This document shows positions 47,136 through 56,427 of a stretch of 64,000 bases of DNA, piece by piece. A model generated the notes under the pieces. It saw only the letters and a list, made by a program, of their open reading frames with translations, ran no database searches and was not told the origin of the DNA. Source of the stretch: Skermanella stibiiresistens SB22 (lineage in GTDB: Bacteria; Pseudomonadota; Alphaproteobacteria; Azospirillales; Azospirillaceae); assembly GCF_000576635.1 (NCBI RefSeq), contig NZ_AVFL01000025.1, positions 57,429 to 121,428 of the forward strand, read 5' to 3'. A program made the translations under genes and the position numbers. Within the stretch, counting starts at the first letter, position 1, and every line of letters starts with the position of its first letter.

Positions 47136-48071
47136 TCACGTCACCTCGACCGCGTATTGCGCCGCGGCCAAGTCCTCCAGCGCCGTCCCGACCGACTTGA
47201 ACAGGGTGATCTGGTTGTAGAAACGCCGGCCCGCGCGGTCGCCCCGCGTCAAATCGAACAGGTCGCCGGCGATGTCCTCCTCGGTCATCAGCCCCGCCGC
47301 CAGCGGCTGGGTGATGTCGCCGGCCTCCTTGGTGGCGCCGTCGCGCGTGTCGACGAAGATCCGGGCGCGGGCGATCACCTCGTCGTCGGCTTCCCTCATC
47401 TCGGGCGTGAAGCCGCCGACCAGATCGACGTGGACGCCCTCCGCCAGCCACTCGCCCTTGATCAGCGGCTCGCGCGACAGGGGGGCGCAGGACACGATGT
47501 CGGCGCCGCGCACCGCCCCCTCAAGGTCGCGGGTCGAGGCGACCTTCAGGCCGCGCCGGTTCAGCACCTTGGCGAGCCGGTCCGCCTTGGCGCCGTCACG
47601 GCCCCAGATCAGCACCTCGCGGATCGGCCGGACGCAGGCGTGCGCCAGGATCAGATGGGGCGCCAGCGCGCCCGTCCCGACCATCAGCAGCCGGCTGGCG
47701 TCGCTCCGCGCCAGATATGAGGCCGCCAAGGCCGAGGCCGCGGCGGTCCGCTTGACCGTCAGCGCCGGTCCGTCGAGCATCGCCAGGGGAGCGCCCGTCT
47801 TGCCGCTCAGCAGCAGATAGGCCCCCATGATCGACGGCAGCGACCGCGTCCCATTGTCGGGAAACACGGTGACCAGCTTGACGCCGATATAGCGGCCGAC
47901 CTGCCACGCCGGCATCACCAGCAGCGTCGCCGCGTGCTGGTCGAAGGTCGGGATCGTGTGGTGATGCCGCACCGGAGCCTCGCAGCCCGAGCGGAACATC
48001 TTCCGAAGCCGTTCGATCAGCGGCCCGAACTCAAGCGCCGCTTCCACCTCGGCGGCACTGATAATCCTCAT
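47136..48071 (-). CDS. ornithine cyclodeaminase/mu-crystallin family protein
   Basis: A 311-residue NAD(P)-dependent enzyme. VKLVTVFPDN and LDGPALTVKRTAAASALAAS are the substrate-site segments; a Rossmann motif follows in MVGTGALAPHLILAHACVRP. Family members include ornithine cyclodeaminase, alanine dehydrogenase and delta-1-pyrroline-2-carboxylate (ketimine) reductase. Beside a sarcosine-oxidase-like flavoprotein, imine reduction or production is the likely theme. The ATG at 48071 follows lapA by 47 bases. Confidence 0.87.
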   Translation of the reverse strand: MRIISAAEVEAALEFGPLIERLRKMFRSGCEAPVRHHHTIPTFDQHAATLLVMPAWQVGRYIGVKLVTVFPDNGTRSLPSIMGAYLLLSGKTGAPLAMLDGPALTVKRTAAASALAASYLARSDASRLLMVGTGALAPHLILAHACVRPIREVLIWGRDGAKADRLAKVLNRRGLKVASTRDLEGAVRGADIVSCAPLSREPLIKGEWLAEGVHVDLVGGFTPEMREADDEVIARARIFVDTRDGATKEAGDITQPLAAGLMTEEDIAGDLFDLTRGDRAGRRFYNQITLFKSVGTALEDLAAAQYAVEVT

Positions 48072-48118
48072 CGGCCAGCCCGCATCCGTAAAATGAACCT
48101 ATCGACGAGCGGCCTGGA

Positions 48119-48532
48119 CTACCGCGCCTGGGCGGTCGTCCCGATCTGCGCCAGCGGAGCCCGCCGCGCGGCGTCGTTGTCCAGCATCGGCGTGTTGGCG
48201 GCGGCCAGCGTCTGGGCTGCCTCGGCGACGCGGCGCTCGGCCACGGTGCGCTGCTCGCGCTCGCGGGCCAGATCGCGCTCCAGCTGCTGCGCCTTGCGGC
48301 CACGCACGCGGGCGGCGACGCGGTGCTTGCGGTCGGCGCTCCAGGCGACGAAGCCGCCGGCGAGGAAGCCGAGGACCAGCGTGGTCAGCACCGCGACATA
48401 GATCGGCACGGTGATGGAGAACGGCAGCGGCCACAAGGCCAGTTCGACCGCGTCGCGGTTGGACACGGCGAAGGACACGATGACCAGGGCGATCGGAATT
48501 GTGATGATCCAGGACAGGTAACGCACGGGCAT
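48119..48532 (-). CDS. lapA: LapA domain membrane protein
   Basis: A 137-residue protein with two N-terminal membrane helices (LSWIITIPIALVIVSFAVSN and ITVPIYVAVLTTLVLGFLAG) and a cytoplasmic coiled coil rich in Arg and Glu. The family (DUF1049/LapA) is linked to lipopolysaccharide assembly in gamma-proteobacteria. It lies about 100 bases downstream of ihfB, its usual neighbour. Confidence 0.88.
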   Translation of the reverse strand: MPVRYLSWIITIPIALVIVSFAVSNRDAVELALWPLPFSITVPIYVAVLTTLVLGFLAGGFVAWSADRKHRVAARVRGRKAQQLERDLAREREQRTVAERRVAEAAQTLAAANTPMLDNDAARRAPLAQIGTTAQAR

Positions 48533-48634
48533 CCTCGGCTTCTAGCTGAACGGCTTTTCTTGATGGGCGCATCCCTTGCGATGACGCATCCCTTGATGAC
48601 GGGCCGCTGGCGGCGCCATCCTCACCCGTGACCC

Positions 48635-48916
48635 TTACTCCGTGTTCAGACGTTCGCGCAACTGCTTGCCGGTCTTGAAGAAGGGAATAAACTTCTGCGT
48701 CACGTGGACGCTGGCGCCGGTGCGCGGGTTACGCCCAACGCGCGCGTCGCGCTTCTTGACCGAGAAGGCGCCAAAGCCGCGCAGCTCGACCCGGTCGCCG
48801 CGCGCCAGCGCCTCCGATATCTCATCGAAGATGGTGGTGACGATCTTCTCGATGTCGCGCTGGTAGAGATGCGGATTCTGTTCCGACAATCGAAGAATCA
48901 GTTCGGACTTCGTCAT
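48635..48916 (-). CDS. ihfB: integration host factor subunit beta
   Basis: A 93-residue HU/IHF protein that bends DNA as a heterodimer with IhfA. The arm with the intercalating proline is [12 protein letters not shown], the body is [15 protein letters not shown] and the end [15 protein letters not shown]. The ATG at 48916 fits the family length. rpsA, its usual upstream neighbour, is displaced about 7.5 kb to the right by an inserted module. Confidence 0.97.
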   Translation of the reverse strand: MTKSELILRLSEQNPHLYQRDIEKIVTTIFDEISEALARGDRVELRGFGAFSVKKRDARVGRNPRTGASVHVTQKFIPFFKTGKQLRERLNTE

Positions 48917-49288
48917 GGGCTCCGACTCTCCCTGGTTGCGCGAATGTTCCCTTTGACGCGGGATCTCTCTCCTCACGCAACGTCCACGGTGCCATGCCGG
49001 AACCGGGAGCGTCAAGGTAAGTTACTCTGATACAACAGTTTTGTCCGAGACCAATTTGCCGGCGGGCTCGACCGCCAAGACGGATCCGCGCCCCCCGTCC
49101 CGCAGCCCGTCCCGATCACCGGCCGCCATGCCATCGCGTCCCAACCGGGCTGCGCGAGACATCGATCCAACAAGCCGAAACCTCATCTTAATAGATATAA
49201 AATTATAATCTATTTGTATTCAAATACTTCGATATCCAGCCGTCCACATTTCGAACCGGGCGCCGCCCCATCCTTCAGGGAATTACCC
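48917..49288. other. 372-base interval with an A+T-rich island
   Basis: This lies between divergent ihfB and the autotransporter gene. Bases 49180-49230 are strikingly A+T-rich for this genome and include TAGATATAAAATTATAATCT (49191-49210), a likely promoter or binding region for the autotransporter gene. No gene or RNA is seen. Confidence 0.55.
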
Positions 49289-52200
49289 ATGGACATGACG
49301 CCACAGATGGATGTACCGCCCCAGCAGTCCCCGGCCTATGTCGAACTGCGGCGCGATGTCGTCATCAACGCCGATTTGTGGTCGGCGACGGCGAAGATCC
49401 TGTCCGCCGATTTCGGGTTCGAGGGCATCATCGGCATCCCCGGCTTGACCACCGCGGCCGATCTCAACCGGGCCATCGCGGCGGGAGCGGGCGTCAATGG
49501 CGACCTCGCCAAGCTCACCCCGACGCCTCCGCTGCGCAATCTCACCTCCGCCGTTCCCGTCGCCGGCCTCGTGGCGGGCGGGTACGGAACGCCGGTCGTC
49601 CAGGCCGACGCCCTGCCCGTCGTGTTCAGCTGGCCGCTGCTGCCGAGCACCGTCTCGCCCACCGACATCGCCATCCGGCTCAACACCGGTCAGGTGGTGA
49701 CGCCTTTGGCGGCCGCCCTCAATCCGAATTACGACCTCAACGAGCGGAACGTGATCGTCGTGTTCGGGCAATTCGGCAACCGACTGACACCGGGAACGCC
49801 GGGGGCGATCTATCCGGTCTCGGTCGAGATCGTCGCGGACGCCACGCCGCTGAAGGTGATCGGCCCGAACGGTCCCCAATCCGCCGTCGGCCTGACGGCG
49901 CGGAGTGGCAATCCCTATGTGGCCGGCCCGGCCATGATCGGCGCCCGGCTGACCCGGTTCTCGTCGGTCGGCGATTTCGCGCCGGCCTCCCTCGCCGGCG
50001 ACACGCGGAACGACGGCGCCTCGCTCTATCCGGGCCAAGCCACATATCGGCTGCGCCTGCTGACCTCCGGCGGGTTCTCGCCGGACGGGGTGAGCAACAT
50101 GCTGCCGACCGAGTTCTCCCGATACTTCCGGCTGGAGGCCACCAACGCCGACGGCAAGACGGTGACCGTCGACCGCGACGGCGTGAGCTACGACCTCGGC
50201 CCCGGCATCGGATCGCTGAAGGTGCTGGGCCTCGCCGAACTGGGGGCGGCGGCCAATGGCACCACCAGCGTCTACGGTCCCTATTACCGGGAAGACCACG
50301 ACAACTACATCGACATCATCCTGAGCGGTGACGAGGCCGCGATCCGCAGGCTCGCCACCGTGGCGCTTCCGACGGCGGCCGTCGCCGGCTACAGCGACAT
50401 CCACACTCCCGGCGGGCCCGGCACGACCCCGACGCCGGGAACCATCTACACCAAGCCCTCCCTGCCGCAGACGATCGCCATCGACGTCAGGCTGGACGAT
50501 CAGGCCACGGTCAGCCACGCCGCCCAGACGGTGGGCGCCTACGACGTCGCCGACGGCCTGCCCGTGGTGTTCCGGCTGCACAATCCCGGCACGGCGGACA
50601 CGGTCTACACGTCAAGCACCAAGCGGGCCCTGTCCCTGATCGCGCAAAGTTACGTCGAGCGGGGCGTCCCCTTTTCGAACGAGCCGAACCACGCCGCCCT
50701 GGTCGGCGTCCAGGAATTCCAATCGACCACCGAGACCGACCACATCTACACGGCCGACGCCGCGGAAATCTCCCGCCTGCGGCAAGCCGGCAGCGGATAC
50801 GTCGATCAGGGCGCCGTCTTCACCGCGATCGGCCAGCCGGCGGTGGGAGCCCAGCCGATCTACCGCTTCCACTCGGCCACGCTCGGCGACCACTTCTATT
50901 CGCCGGGGCTGACGGAAGGCTTCTCGACAAATGGCTACGCCTATGAAGGGATCGCCTGGTACTCCGCCGCCCTGCTCCCCGGTTTGGGCCAGGATGTCGT
51001 GTTCGACCGCTCGGACACGCTCGATTTCAGCGACGCGCTGACCGGCGCCGGCACCCTGACGAAGCGCGGTGCCGGCACCTTGACCCTGTCGGGCTTCAAC
51101 GGCCTGACGGGGTCCACCGCCATCGCCGAGGGTGTCCTGAACGTCACCGGCAGCCTCGCCGGCAGCGCGGCGACGGTCGCGCGGGGCGCCACGCTGACGG
51201 GAACCGGGACCGTCGGCGCCGTGTCCGTCAGCGGCACCGTCGCCCCAGGCACCCCCGGCGCCACCTCCACAGCCACCCTCGGCACCCTGTCCGCCACCGG
51301 TCCGGTGACGTTCGAGAGCGGTTCGGCCCTGGCGGTGCGGATCGCCCCCGCCGGTTCCGACCGTCTCGCGGTAGCCAACTCGGTGGCGTTGAACGGCGGC
51401 ACCCTGCGGGTCCTGCCCCAGCCGGGCCCTTATCTCGCCGGAACGTCCCACGACGTGATCACAGCGACCGGCGGGATCACCGGCGGCTTCTCGTCGGTCG
51501 AGGTGGCCGATCCCGACCGATTGCGCGGGCTGGTCCTCAGCGCCACCACTCTCGGCACGGCCCTCCGGCTCGGCCTGGGAACCGACGCGGTGCTGACCAG
51601 CCAGCCCGATACGGTCATCTTCAATGGCCAGTCCCTCGCCTCCAGTCTCACCGGCCTTGGCGCCGACGACACGGCCATGTTCCTCGGAACCGCCAACAGC
51701 GTCGGCGGCGACATCGCCGGCGGAGGCTCCCTGGTGATCGGATCGAGCGAGGGCGGCACGGCGGCGCTGACCCTGGACTCCGGCACGCAGACCTTCGGAA
51801 CGGTCGTCAACCAGCCCGACGCGACGCTGGTCGCCAATTCCCGGCTCCGGGCGCTGTCGCCCCTTTGGAACGGCGGCACCCTCGGCGGCGGCGGCACCAT
51901 CTCCGGGTTGGTGGTCAACACGGGAACGCTCTCGCCCGGCGCCTCGCCGGGAGTGCTGACCGTCGACGGTTCGGTCGTCAACATGGGAGACGGGGCGGCG
52001 CTCCGGATCGAGGTCGATGGCCCCACCGCAGGCACCGGCGACGGCTTCCACGATCGGATCGTGGTGACCGGAGCCCCCGGCACCTTCACGGCATCCGGGA
52101 CGCTCATTCCGGTCACCCGCGGTTTCGCCGAAGCCGAGGCATCCGCCTACACCCCCGCCCTGGGCCAGAGCTTCACCATCGTCGACGCCGCCGGCGGCAT

Positions 52201-53557
52201 CCTGGGCGGCTTCTCCGGCCTGACCCAGCCGGCGACTGGCCTGCCGGCCGGCACCCGGTTCGACCTGGCCCACGGGACGAACAGCCTGATCCTGGCGGTC
52301 ACGCCCGAGTCCTACGCGGCGCTGGACGGGCTGACGGCCAACCAGCGCGGGGCGGCCAGCGCCGTCGACGCCCTGCGCCCGGCGGCGGGAACGCGGAGCG
52401 GCACCGATCGCGACGCCCTGTTCGACGCGCTTTATCCCACCCCCGCCGCGGCGATCCCCAGAGCGCTCGATCAACTCGCCGGGGCCGGGCACGCCGAAGC
52501 GGTTTCGGCGGCGCTCGGCACCAACCGCCTGTTCGGCGACGTGCTGGGCAACCGGGCGACCGCCGTCCGGCGTGGCGCGGCCGGCGCGGCGATCGGCCAC
52601 TTGACCTCCTTCTCGCTGGGAGCCACCGACGCCGGGTCCGCCGGCGCCACCACTCCATCCCAGCCCCCATCCGAAGGAGAATCGCCGCAGGGCGAAACCT
52701 CGACCGACCCAACGACGCCGAACGTCTGGGGTCTCGCCGTGGCCCGGTTCGCCGATCGGGACGACGACGGCAACGCCGCCGGCTTCAAGTCCACGGCCGG
52801 CGGCTTCACGCTCGGCATGGACCATGGGGTGACACCCGACTTCGACCTGGGTGTCGCCTTCGGCTACTTCCGGACCGACGTGGACGCGCGCTCGCCCGGT
52901 GGCGGCGGCGGGAACGGCGGCCGCACCGACATCGACAGCTACGCGATCGGCGCCTACGGATCCTACTCCGCCGGGGATTTCTTCGCCGATGGCTCGCTGA
53001 GCTACTCGTTCTCCGATTACGACAGCCGCCGACCGATCCGGTTCGGCGGCCTGGACCGAACCGCCGCCGGGTCGAGCCGCGGTCATGGCTTCGGCACCGC
53101 CTTGGCCGTCGGCCACACTTGGCGGATGCAGGGCGCCATCGTGGAGCCCGCGGTTTCCGTCCGGTATGACCGGATCGCCCGCGACGGGTTTTCCGAATCC
53201 GGCGCCGGCTCCCTCGGGCTGGCCGTCGGCGCCATGGATCTGGACACCCTCCGGACCGGCCTCGGCATCCGAGCGTCCAAGCGCTTCGATCTGGACTGCA
53301 TGGTGGTGGAGCCGGAGTTCGGGGTCCGCTGGGACCACGATTTCCTGGACCGGGCCGCCGATGGCCGGGCGGCACTGGCCGGGGTTCCGTTCACGGTGGC
53401 GGGCGCCAAGGCCGGCCGCGACGCCGCCGTGCTGTCCACCAGGGTGGTCGCCCACCTGGAAAACCGCCTTGACGCCTTCGCCGGCTACGAAGTCGAACTG
53501 CGCGACGCCGCCACGGCACAGACGGTGTCGGCGGGCCTGCGCTACCGCTTGCCGTAG
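49289..53557 (+). CDS. autotransporter with DUF5648-like passenger, no visible signal peptide
   Basis: A 1422-residue protein. A unique N-terminal region (about 1-400) is followed by a DUF5648-like block (about 420-565; VYTSSTKRALSLIAQSYVER, YRFHSATLGDHFYS, GYAYEGIAWYSAAL), a passenger-associated transport repeat (GAGTLTKRGAGTLTLSG, about 586), a Gly/Thr/Ala-rich beta-helix, and a C-terminal beta-barrel (about 1144-1422; NVWGLAVARFADRDDDGNAA) ending AGLRYRLP. AGGGA precedes the ATG at 49289; a TTG at 49214 is the alternative. Neither start yields a hydrophobic signal, which is odd for a type V secreted protein. It is probably a surface adhesin or recognition protein. Confidence 0.85.
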   Translation: MDMTPQMDVPPQQSPAYVELRRDVVINADLWSATAKILSADFGFEGIIGIPGLTTAADLNRAIAAGAGVNGDLAKLTPTPPLRNLTSAVPVAGLVAGGYGTPVVQADALPVVFSWPLLPSTVSPTDIAIRLNTGQVVTPLAAALNPNYDLNERNVIVVFGQFGNRLTPGTPGAIYPVSVEIVADATPLKVIGPNGPQSAVGLTARSGNPYVAGPAMIGARLTRFSSVGDFAPASLAGDTRNDGASLYPGQATYRLRLLTSGGFSPDGVSNMLPTEFSRYFRLEATNADGKTVTVDRDGVSYDLGPGIGSLKVLGLAELGAAANGTTSVYGPYYREDHDNYIDIILSGDEAAIRRLATVALPTAAVAGYSDIHTPGGPGTTPTPGTIYTKPSLPQTIAIDVRLDDQATVSHAAQTVGAYDVADGLPVVFRLHNPGTADTVYTSSTKRALSLIAQSYVERGVPFSNEPNHAALVGVQEFQSTTETDHIYTADAAEISRLRQAGSGYVDQGAVFTAIGQPAVGAQPIYRFHSATLGDHFYSPGLTEGFSTNGYAYEGIAWYSAALLPGLGQDVVFDRSDTLDFSDALTGAGTLTKRGAGTLTLSGFNGLTGSTAIAEGVLNVTGSLAGSAATVARGATLTGTGTVGAVSVSGTVAPGTPGATSTATLGTLSATGPVTFESGSALAVRIAPAGSDRLAVANSVALNGGTLRVLPQPGPYLAGTSHDVITATGGITGGFSSVEVADPDRLRGLVLSATTLGTALRLGLGTDAVLTSQPDTVIFNGQSLASSLTGLGADDTAMFLGTANSVGGDIAGGGSLVIGSSEGGTAALTLDSGTQTFGTVVNQPDATLVANSRLRALSPLWNGGTLGGGGTISGLVVNTGTLSPGASPGVLTVDGSVVNMGDGAALRIEVDGPTAGTGDGFHDRIVVTGAPGTFTASGTLIPVTRGFAEAEASAYTPALGQSFTIVDAAGGILGGFSGLTQPATGLPAGTRFDLAHGTNSLILAVTPESYAALDGLTANQRGAASAVDALRPAAGTRSGTDRDALFDALYPTPAAAIPRALDQLAGAGHAEAVSAALGTNRLFGDVLGNRATAVRRGAAGAAIGHLTSFSLGATDAGSAGATTPSQPPSEGESPQGETSTDPTTPNVWGLAVARFADRDDDGNAAGFKSTAGGFTLGMDHGVTPDFDLGVAFGYFRTDVDARSPGGGGGNGGRTDIDSYAIGAYGSYSAGDFFADGSLSYSFSDYDSRRPIRFGGLDRTAAGSSRGHGFGTALAVGHTWRMQGAIVEPAVSVRYDRIARDGFSESGAGSLGLAVGAMDLDTLRTGLGIRASKRFDLDCMVVEPEFGVRWDHDFLDRAADGRAALAGVPFTVAGAKAGRDAAVLSTRVVAHLENRLDAFAGYEVELRDAATAQTVSAGLRYRLP

Positions 53558-53590
53558 CGCGGGCCCGCCGCTCCGCCGACCATGACGGCC

Positions 53591-54658
53591 TCAGATGTCG
53601 ATCAGGATCTTCAGCTGGCTGGCCGCCGGGTCGAGCAGCGCCTCGAACCCCTGGGACACCACGTCATCCAGCGCGATCCGCTTGGTCACGACCTTCTCGA
53701 CCGGGAAGATGCCGGCCTCGACCATCGACGCCACGCGCGGCCAGCTCTGCGTCGGATAGGTCCAGGAGCCGCGCAGGTCGATATCCTTGAAGGTGATCGC
53801 GAAGCCATCGACGGTGGCGGGCTTCACGTGCAATCCGACCTGCACGACGGTGCCCTGGCGGCGGACGGCGTTGACGCAATCGGCCAGCGCGCCGCCGTGG
53901 CCGACGCATTCCAGCGCCACGTCGGCGCCGACTTGCCCCTCGGTCCGGTCGCGGACAGCCTCGACCAGGTTCTCGGTGCCGGGGTTGATGGTTATGCAAT
54001 CCGGCAGGATGTCCCGCATCATCCGCAGCCGGTTGTCGTTGGTGTCGGAGATGAAGATCTTGCTGGCCCCGGCGGCGCGGGCGGCCAGCATGGTCAGCGC
54101 GCCGATCGGGCCGGCTCCGGTGATCAGAGCGCTCTCGCCGGCGCGCAACCCGCTCCGGTCGATCGCGTAGACCGCCACCGCCGCCGGCTCGATCAGGGCC
54201 GACTGCTCGTCGCTCACCGCGTCGGGCATGCGGAAGACGTTGTAGTCGTTCAGCACGGAGTATTCCGCCATGCCGCCCCACGCCCAGCTGAGGCCGACCA
54301 GTCCCAGCTGGTCGCTCAGCTGGTACAGACCGCGCCGGCCGAAATGGTCGTCACGCGGCGCTATCAGCGGTTGGATCGAGACCCGGTCGCCCGGCTTGAC
54401 GATCGTCACGCCGTCGCCGACCGCCACCACCGTGCCGCCGAACTCATGGCCGAGGATCTGCGGGCCACTGGCTCCGGTATAGGGATGCGGTTCGCGCGGA
54501 ATGAAGATGGGGCCGGCGACATACTCGTGCAGATCGGTGCCGCAGATGCCGCAGAAGCGGTTCCGGACCAGCACCTGTCCCGGTGCCGGACGATCCGGCG
54601 GGGCCGCGACACTGTCGACCCGGACATCGCGCGCGGCGTGGAATCGGACGGATTTCAT
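53591..54658 (-). CDS. medium-chain alcohol dehydrogenase lacking the structural zinc site
   Basis: A 355-residue MDR protein resembling 2,3-butanediol/threonine dehydrogenases. The catalytic zinc ligands appear present (FCGICGTDLHEY; GHEFGG with H71-E72). The NAD-binding Rossmann motif is ITGAGPIGALTMLAARAAGA. The structural-zinc lobe is changed: after RVSIQPLIA the four spaced Cys are absent and replaced by PRDDHFGRRGLYQLSDQ. It shares strand and context with an acetoin-reductase-like SDR, so diol or sugar-alcohol oxidation is plausible. Confidence 0.88.
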   Translation of the reverse strand: MKSVRFHAARDVRVDSVAAPPDRPAPGQVLVRNRFCGICGTDLHEYVAGPIFIPREPHPYTGASGPQILGHEFGGTVVAVGDGVTIVKPGDRVSIQPLIAPRDDHFGRRGLYQLSDQLGLVGLSWAWGGMAEYSVLNDYNVFRMPDAVSDEQSALIEPAAVAVYAIDRSGLRAGESALITGAGPIGALTMLAARAAGASKIFISDTNDNRLRMMRDILPDCITINPGTENLVEAVRDRTEGQVGADVALECVGHGGALADCVNAVRRQGTVVQVGLHVKPATVDGFAITFKDIDLRGSWTYPTQSWPRVASMVEAGIFPVEKVVTKRIALDDVVSQGFEALLDPAASQLKILIDI

Positions 54659-54691
54659 GAGCTTTCTCCTCCCGTTCTTATTCTTGGTTGA

Positions 54692-55480
54692 TCAGACGAA
54701 CACCATGCCGCCATCGACCATCAGCGATTGCCCGGTCATGAAATCGCTGTCCGACGACGCCAGGAACCGGGCCACGCCAACCAGATCGGCCGGAGCCGAG
54801 GCGCGGCCGAGCACCGCGATGCCAGCGAAATTGTCGAACGCCTCGTTGTCGCGGCTGGTCAGCCCGTGTTCCTTGAACCCGCCGTCGATCACCTTCCACA
54901 TGTCGGTCGCCACCACGCCGGGGCAGATCGCGTTGGCGGTGATCCGCTCCTTGCCGAAGGCGCGGGCGGCGGCTTGGGTCAGCGCCACGACCGCGAACTT
55001 GCTGGCCGAGTAATGGGCCAGCGGCTCATAGCCCTGCTTACCGGCGATCGACGCGGTGTTGACGATCTTGCCGCCGCCCCCCTGGGACAGCATCTGGCGG
55101 ATCGACTCCTGCATCCCGATCAGCACGCCCAGGGCGTTGACATCGGTGACGAAGCGCCAGTCCTCCTCGGTGATCTCCAGGAACGGCTTGGTCTGGGCGA
55201 CGCCGGCGTTGTTGAAGATCACGTCCAGCCGGCCATGGGCGCGCACCGTCTCCTCGATCATGGCGCGCACACTGGCCCTGTCGCGGACATCGACCGCCAC
55301 CGCGATGGCCTTGCCGCCGCCGTCCCGGATCGACGCCGCGACGGCGCCGGCGTTGTCGCCCGACAGGTCGGCGATGGTCACGCGGGCGCCGTCGGCGGCG
55401 AGCCCGCGCGCGATCTCGGCCCCGATCCCGCGACCGGCACCCGTGACGATGATGCTCTTTTCTTGGATGTTGGTTGGCAT
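54692..55480 (-). CDS. short-chain dehydrogenase (acetoin/diol reductase-like)
   Basis: A 262-residue SDR. TGAGRGIG is near residue 13, FNNAG in the middle, the catalytic Tyr-Lys is HYSASKFAV and the end MTGQSLMVDGG is typical. D in TIADLSGDN suggests NAD(H). Similarity is to acetoin reductases and sorbitol-type dehydrogenases, by motif spacing. AAGGAGG before the ATG at 55480 is a strong site. It lies 33 bases upstream of the MDR dehydrogenase and forms a two-gene operon with it. Confidence 0.9.
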   Translation of the reverse strand: MPTNIQEKSIIVTGAGRGIGAEIARGLAADGARVTIADLSGDNAGAVAASIRDGGGKAIAVAVDVRDRASVRAMIEETVRAHGRLDVIFNNAGVAQTKPFLEITEEDWRFVTDVNALGVLIGMQESIRQMLSQGGGGKIVNTASIAGKQGYEPLAHYSASKFAVVALTQAAARAFGKERITANAICPGVVATDMWKVIDGGFKEHGLTSRDNEAFDNFAGIAVLGRASAPADLVGVARFLASSDSDFMTGQSLMVDGGMVFV

Positions 55481-55693
55481 GGCTTTTCCTCCTTCAGCCA
55501 CACCCGGACAGCAAAAGCCGCGCCAGCGCTGGAAGAATCCCGCATGTCCTTGATCGGGGCCACTTTTCGCGGAAGCATTCGCTGGCGGCGGCGCGGCGGA
55601 CGCGACAGGCTCCGCGACACTGTGCGACGGCTGTGGCATCGCCCCGCGTGCTACCGTTCCGCTCCAATTTCCCCAAGGCGGCGGGAGTGATCC

Positions 55694-56311
55694 ATGAGGC
55701 TCTACATGACGCCCGGTTCGTGTTCGACCGGCATCCACATCCTGTTGGAGGAGATCGACAACCCGTTCGAGGCGGCCATCATCAACCTGCCGGCTGGAGA
55801 CCAGTTCAAGCCCGACTATGTGGCATTGAACCCGAAATCGACCATCCCGACCCTGTTGCGCGACGACGGCACGACGCTGACCGAGTTCCAGGCCATCGCG
55901 TATTGGCTGGCCCGCGTCAATCCCCGCGCCAAGCTGCTGCCCGGCGATCCGAATGGCGACGCCCGCGTGATGGAGGTGATGGATTACGTGGTCGGCACCA
56001 TCCACATGCAGGGCTTCGCCCGCCTGTTCACGACCGACACCTTCGCTCCGGATGAGTCATCCCACGCCGCCGTCAAGGCGCGCGGCACCGAGATCGTGCT
56101 CAAGGGTCTGGGGCTGATGGACAAGGTGCTGGACGGCAAGGACTACGTCACCGGCCCCGCCTTCTCGATCGCCGACGCGGCGCTGTTCTACGTCGAGTTC
56201 TGGGCCGACAAGACCGGCATCCCGCTGCCGCCCCACTGCCTCGCCCATTACCAGCGGATGCGCGCCCGGCCCGCCGTCCACCGCGTCTTGCGGGAGGAGG
56301 GATACCGCTGA
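55694..56311 (+). CDS. glutathione S-transferase (beta-like)
   Basis: A 205-residue GST. The thioredoxin-fold N-terminus MRLYMTPGSCSTGIHILLEE places a Cys at residue 10, as in beta-class enzymes, with the cis-Pro region STIPTLLRDDG and the helical C-terminal domain following. A conjugation or thiol-disulfide role is likely; specificity is unknown. It is convergent with rpsA across a strong terminator. Confidence 0.9.
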   Translation: MRLYMTPGSCSTGIHILLEEIDNPFEAAIINLPAGDQFKPDYVALNPKSTIPTLLRDDGTTLTEFQAIAYWLARVNPRAKLLPGDPNGDARVMEVMDYVVGTIHMQGFARLFTTDTFAPDESSHAAVKARGTEIVLKGLGLMDKVLDGKDYVTGPAFSIADAALFYVEFWADKTGIPLPPHCLAHYQRMRARPAVHRVLREEGYR

Positions 56312-56363
56312 CTTCGAGCGGCGGCGATTTCGACATTCAAGTTTGCCGCTCATCACAAAGAAG

Positions 56364-56395
56364 AAAGGCCGCCGCGATTGCTCGCGGCGGCCTTT
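56364..56395. terminator. bidirectional intrinsic terminator between GST and rpsA
   Basis: Arms 56364-56376 and 56383-56395 pair perfectly (AAAGGCCGCCGCG and its complement) with a six-base loop. A/T runs on both sides allow termination of both the plus-strand GST and the minus-strand rpsA. Confidence 0.85.
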
Positions 56396-56427
56396 CCGGC
56401 TTTCAGCTCAGCTCACAGCGAAGGAGA

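Noticed and set aside
50612..53455. A 947-codon open frame antisense to the autotransporter
   Set aside because: Shadow frame with Gly/Arg/Gln-rich translation; the plus-strand frame has a real barrel and passenger motifs.
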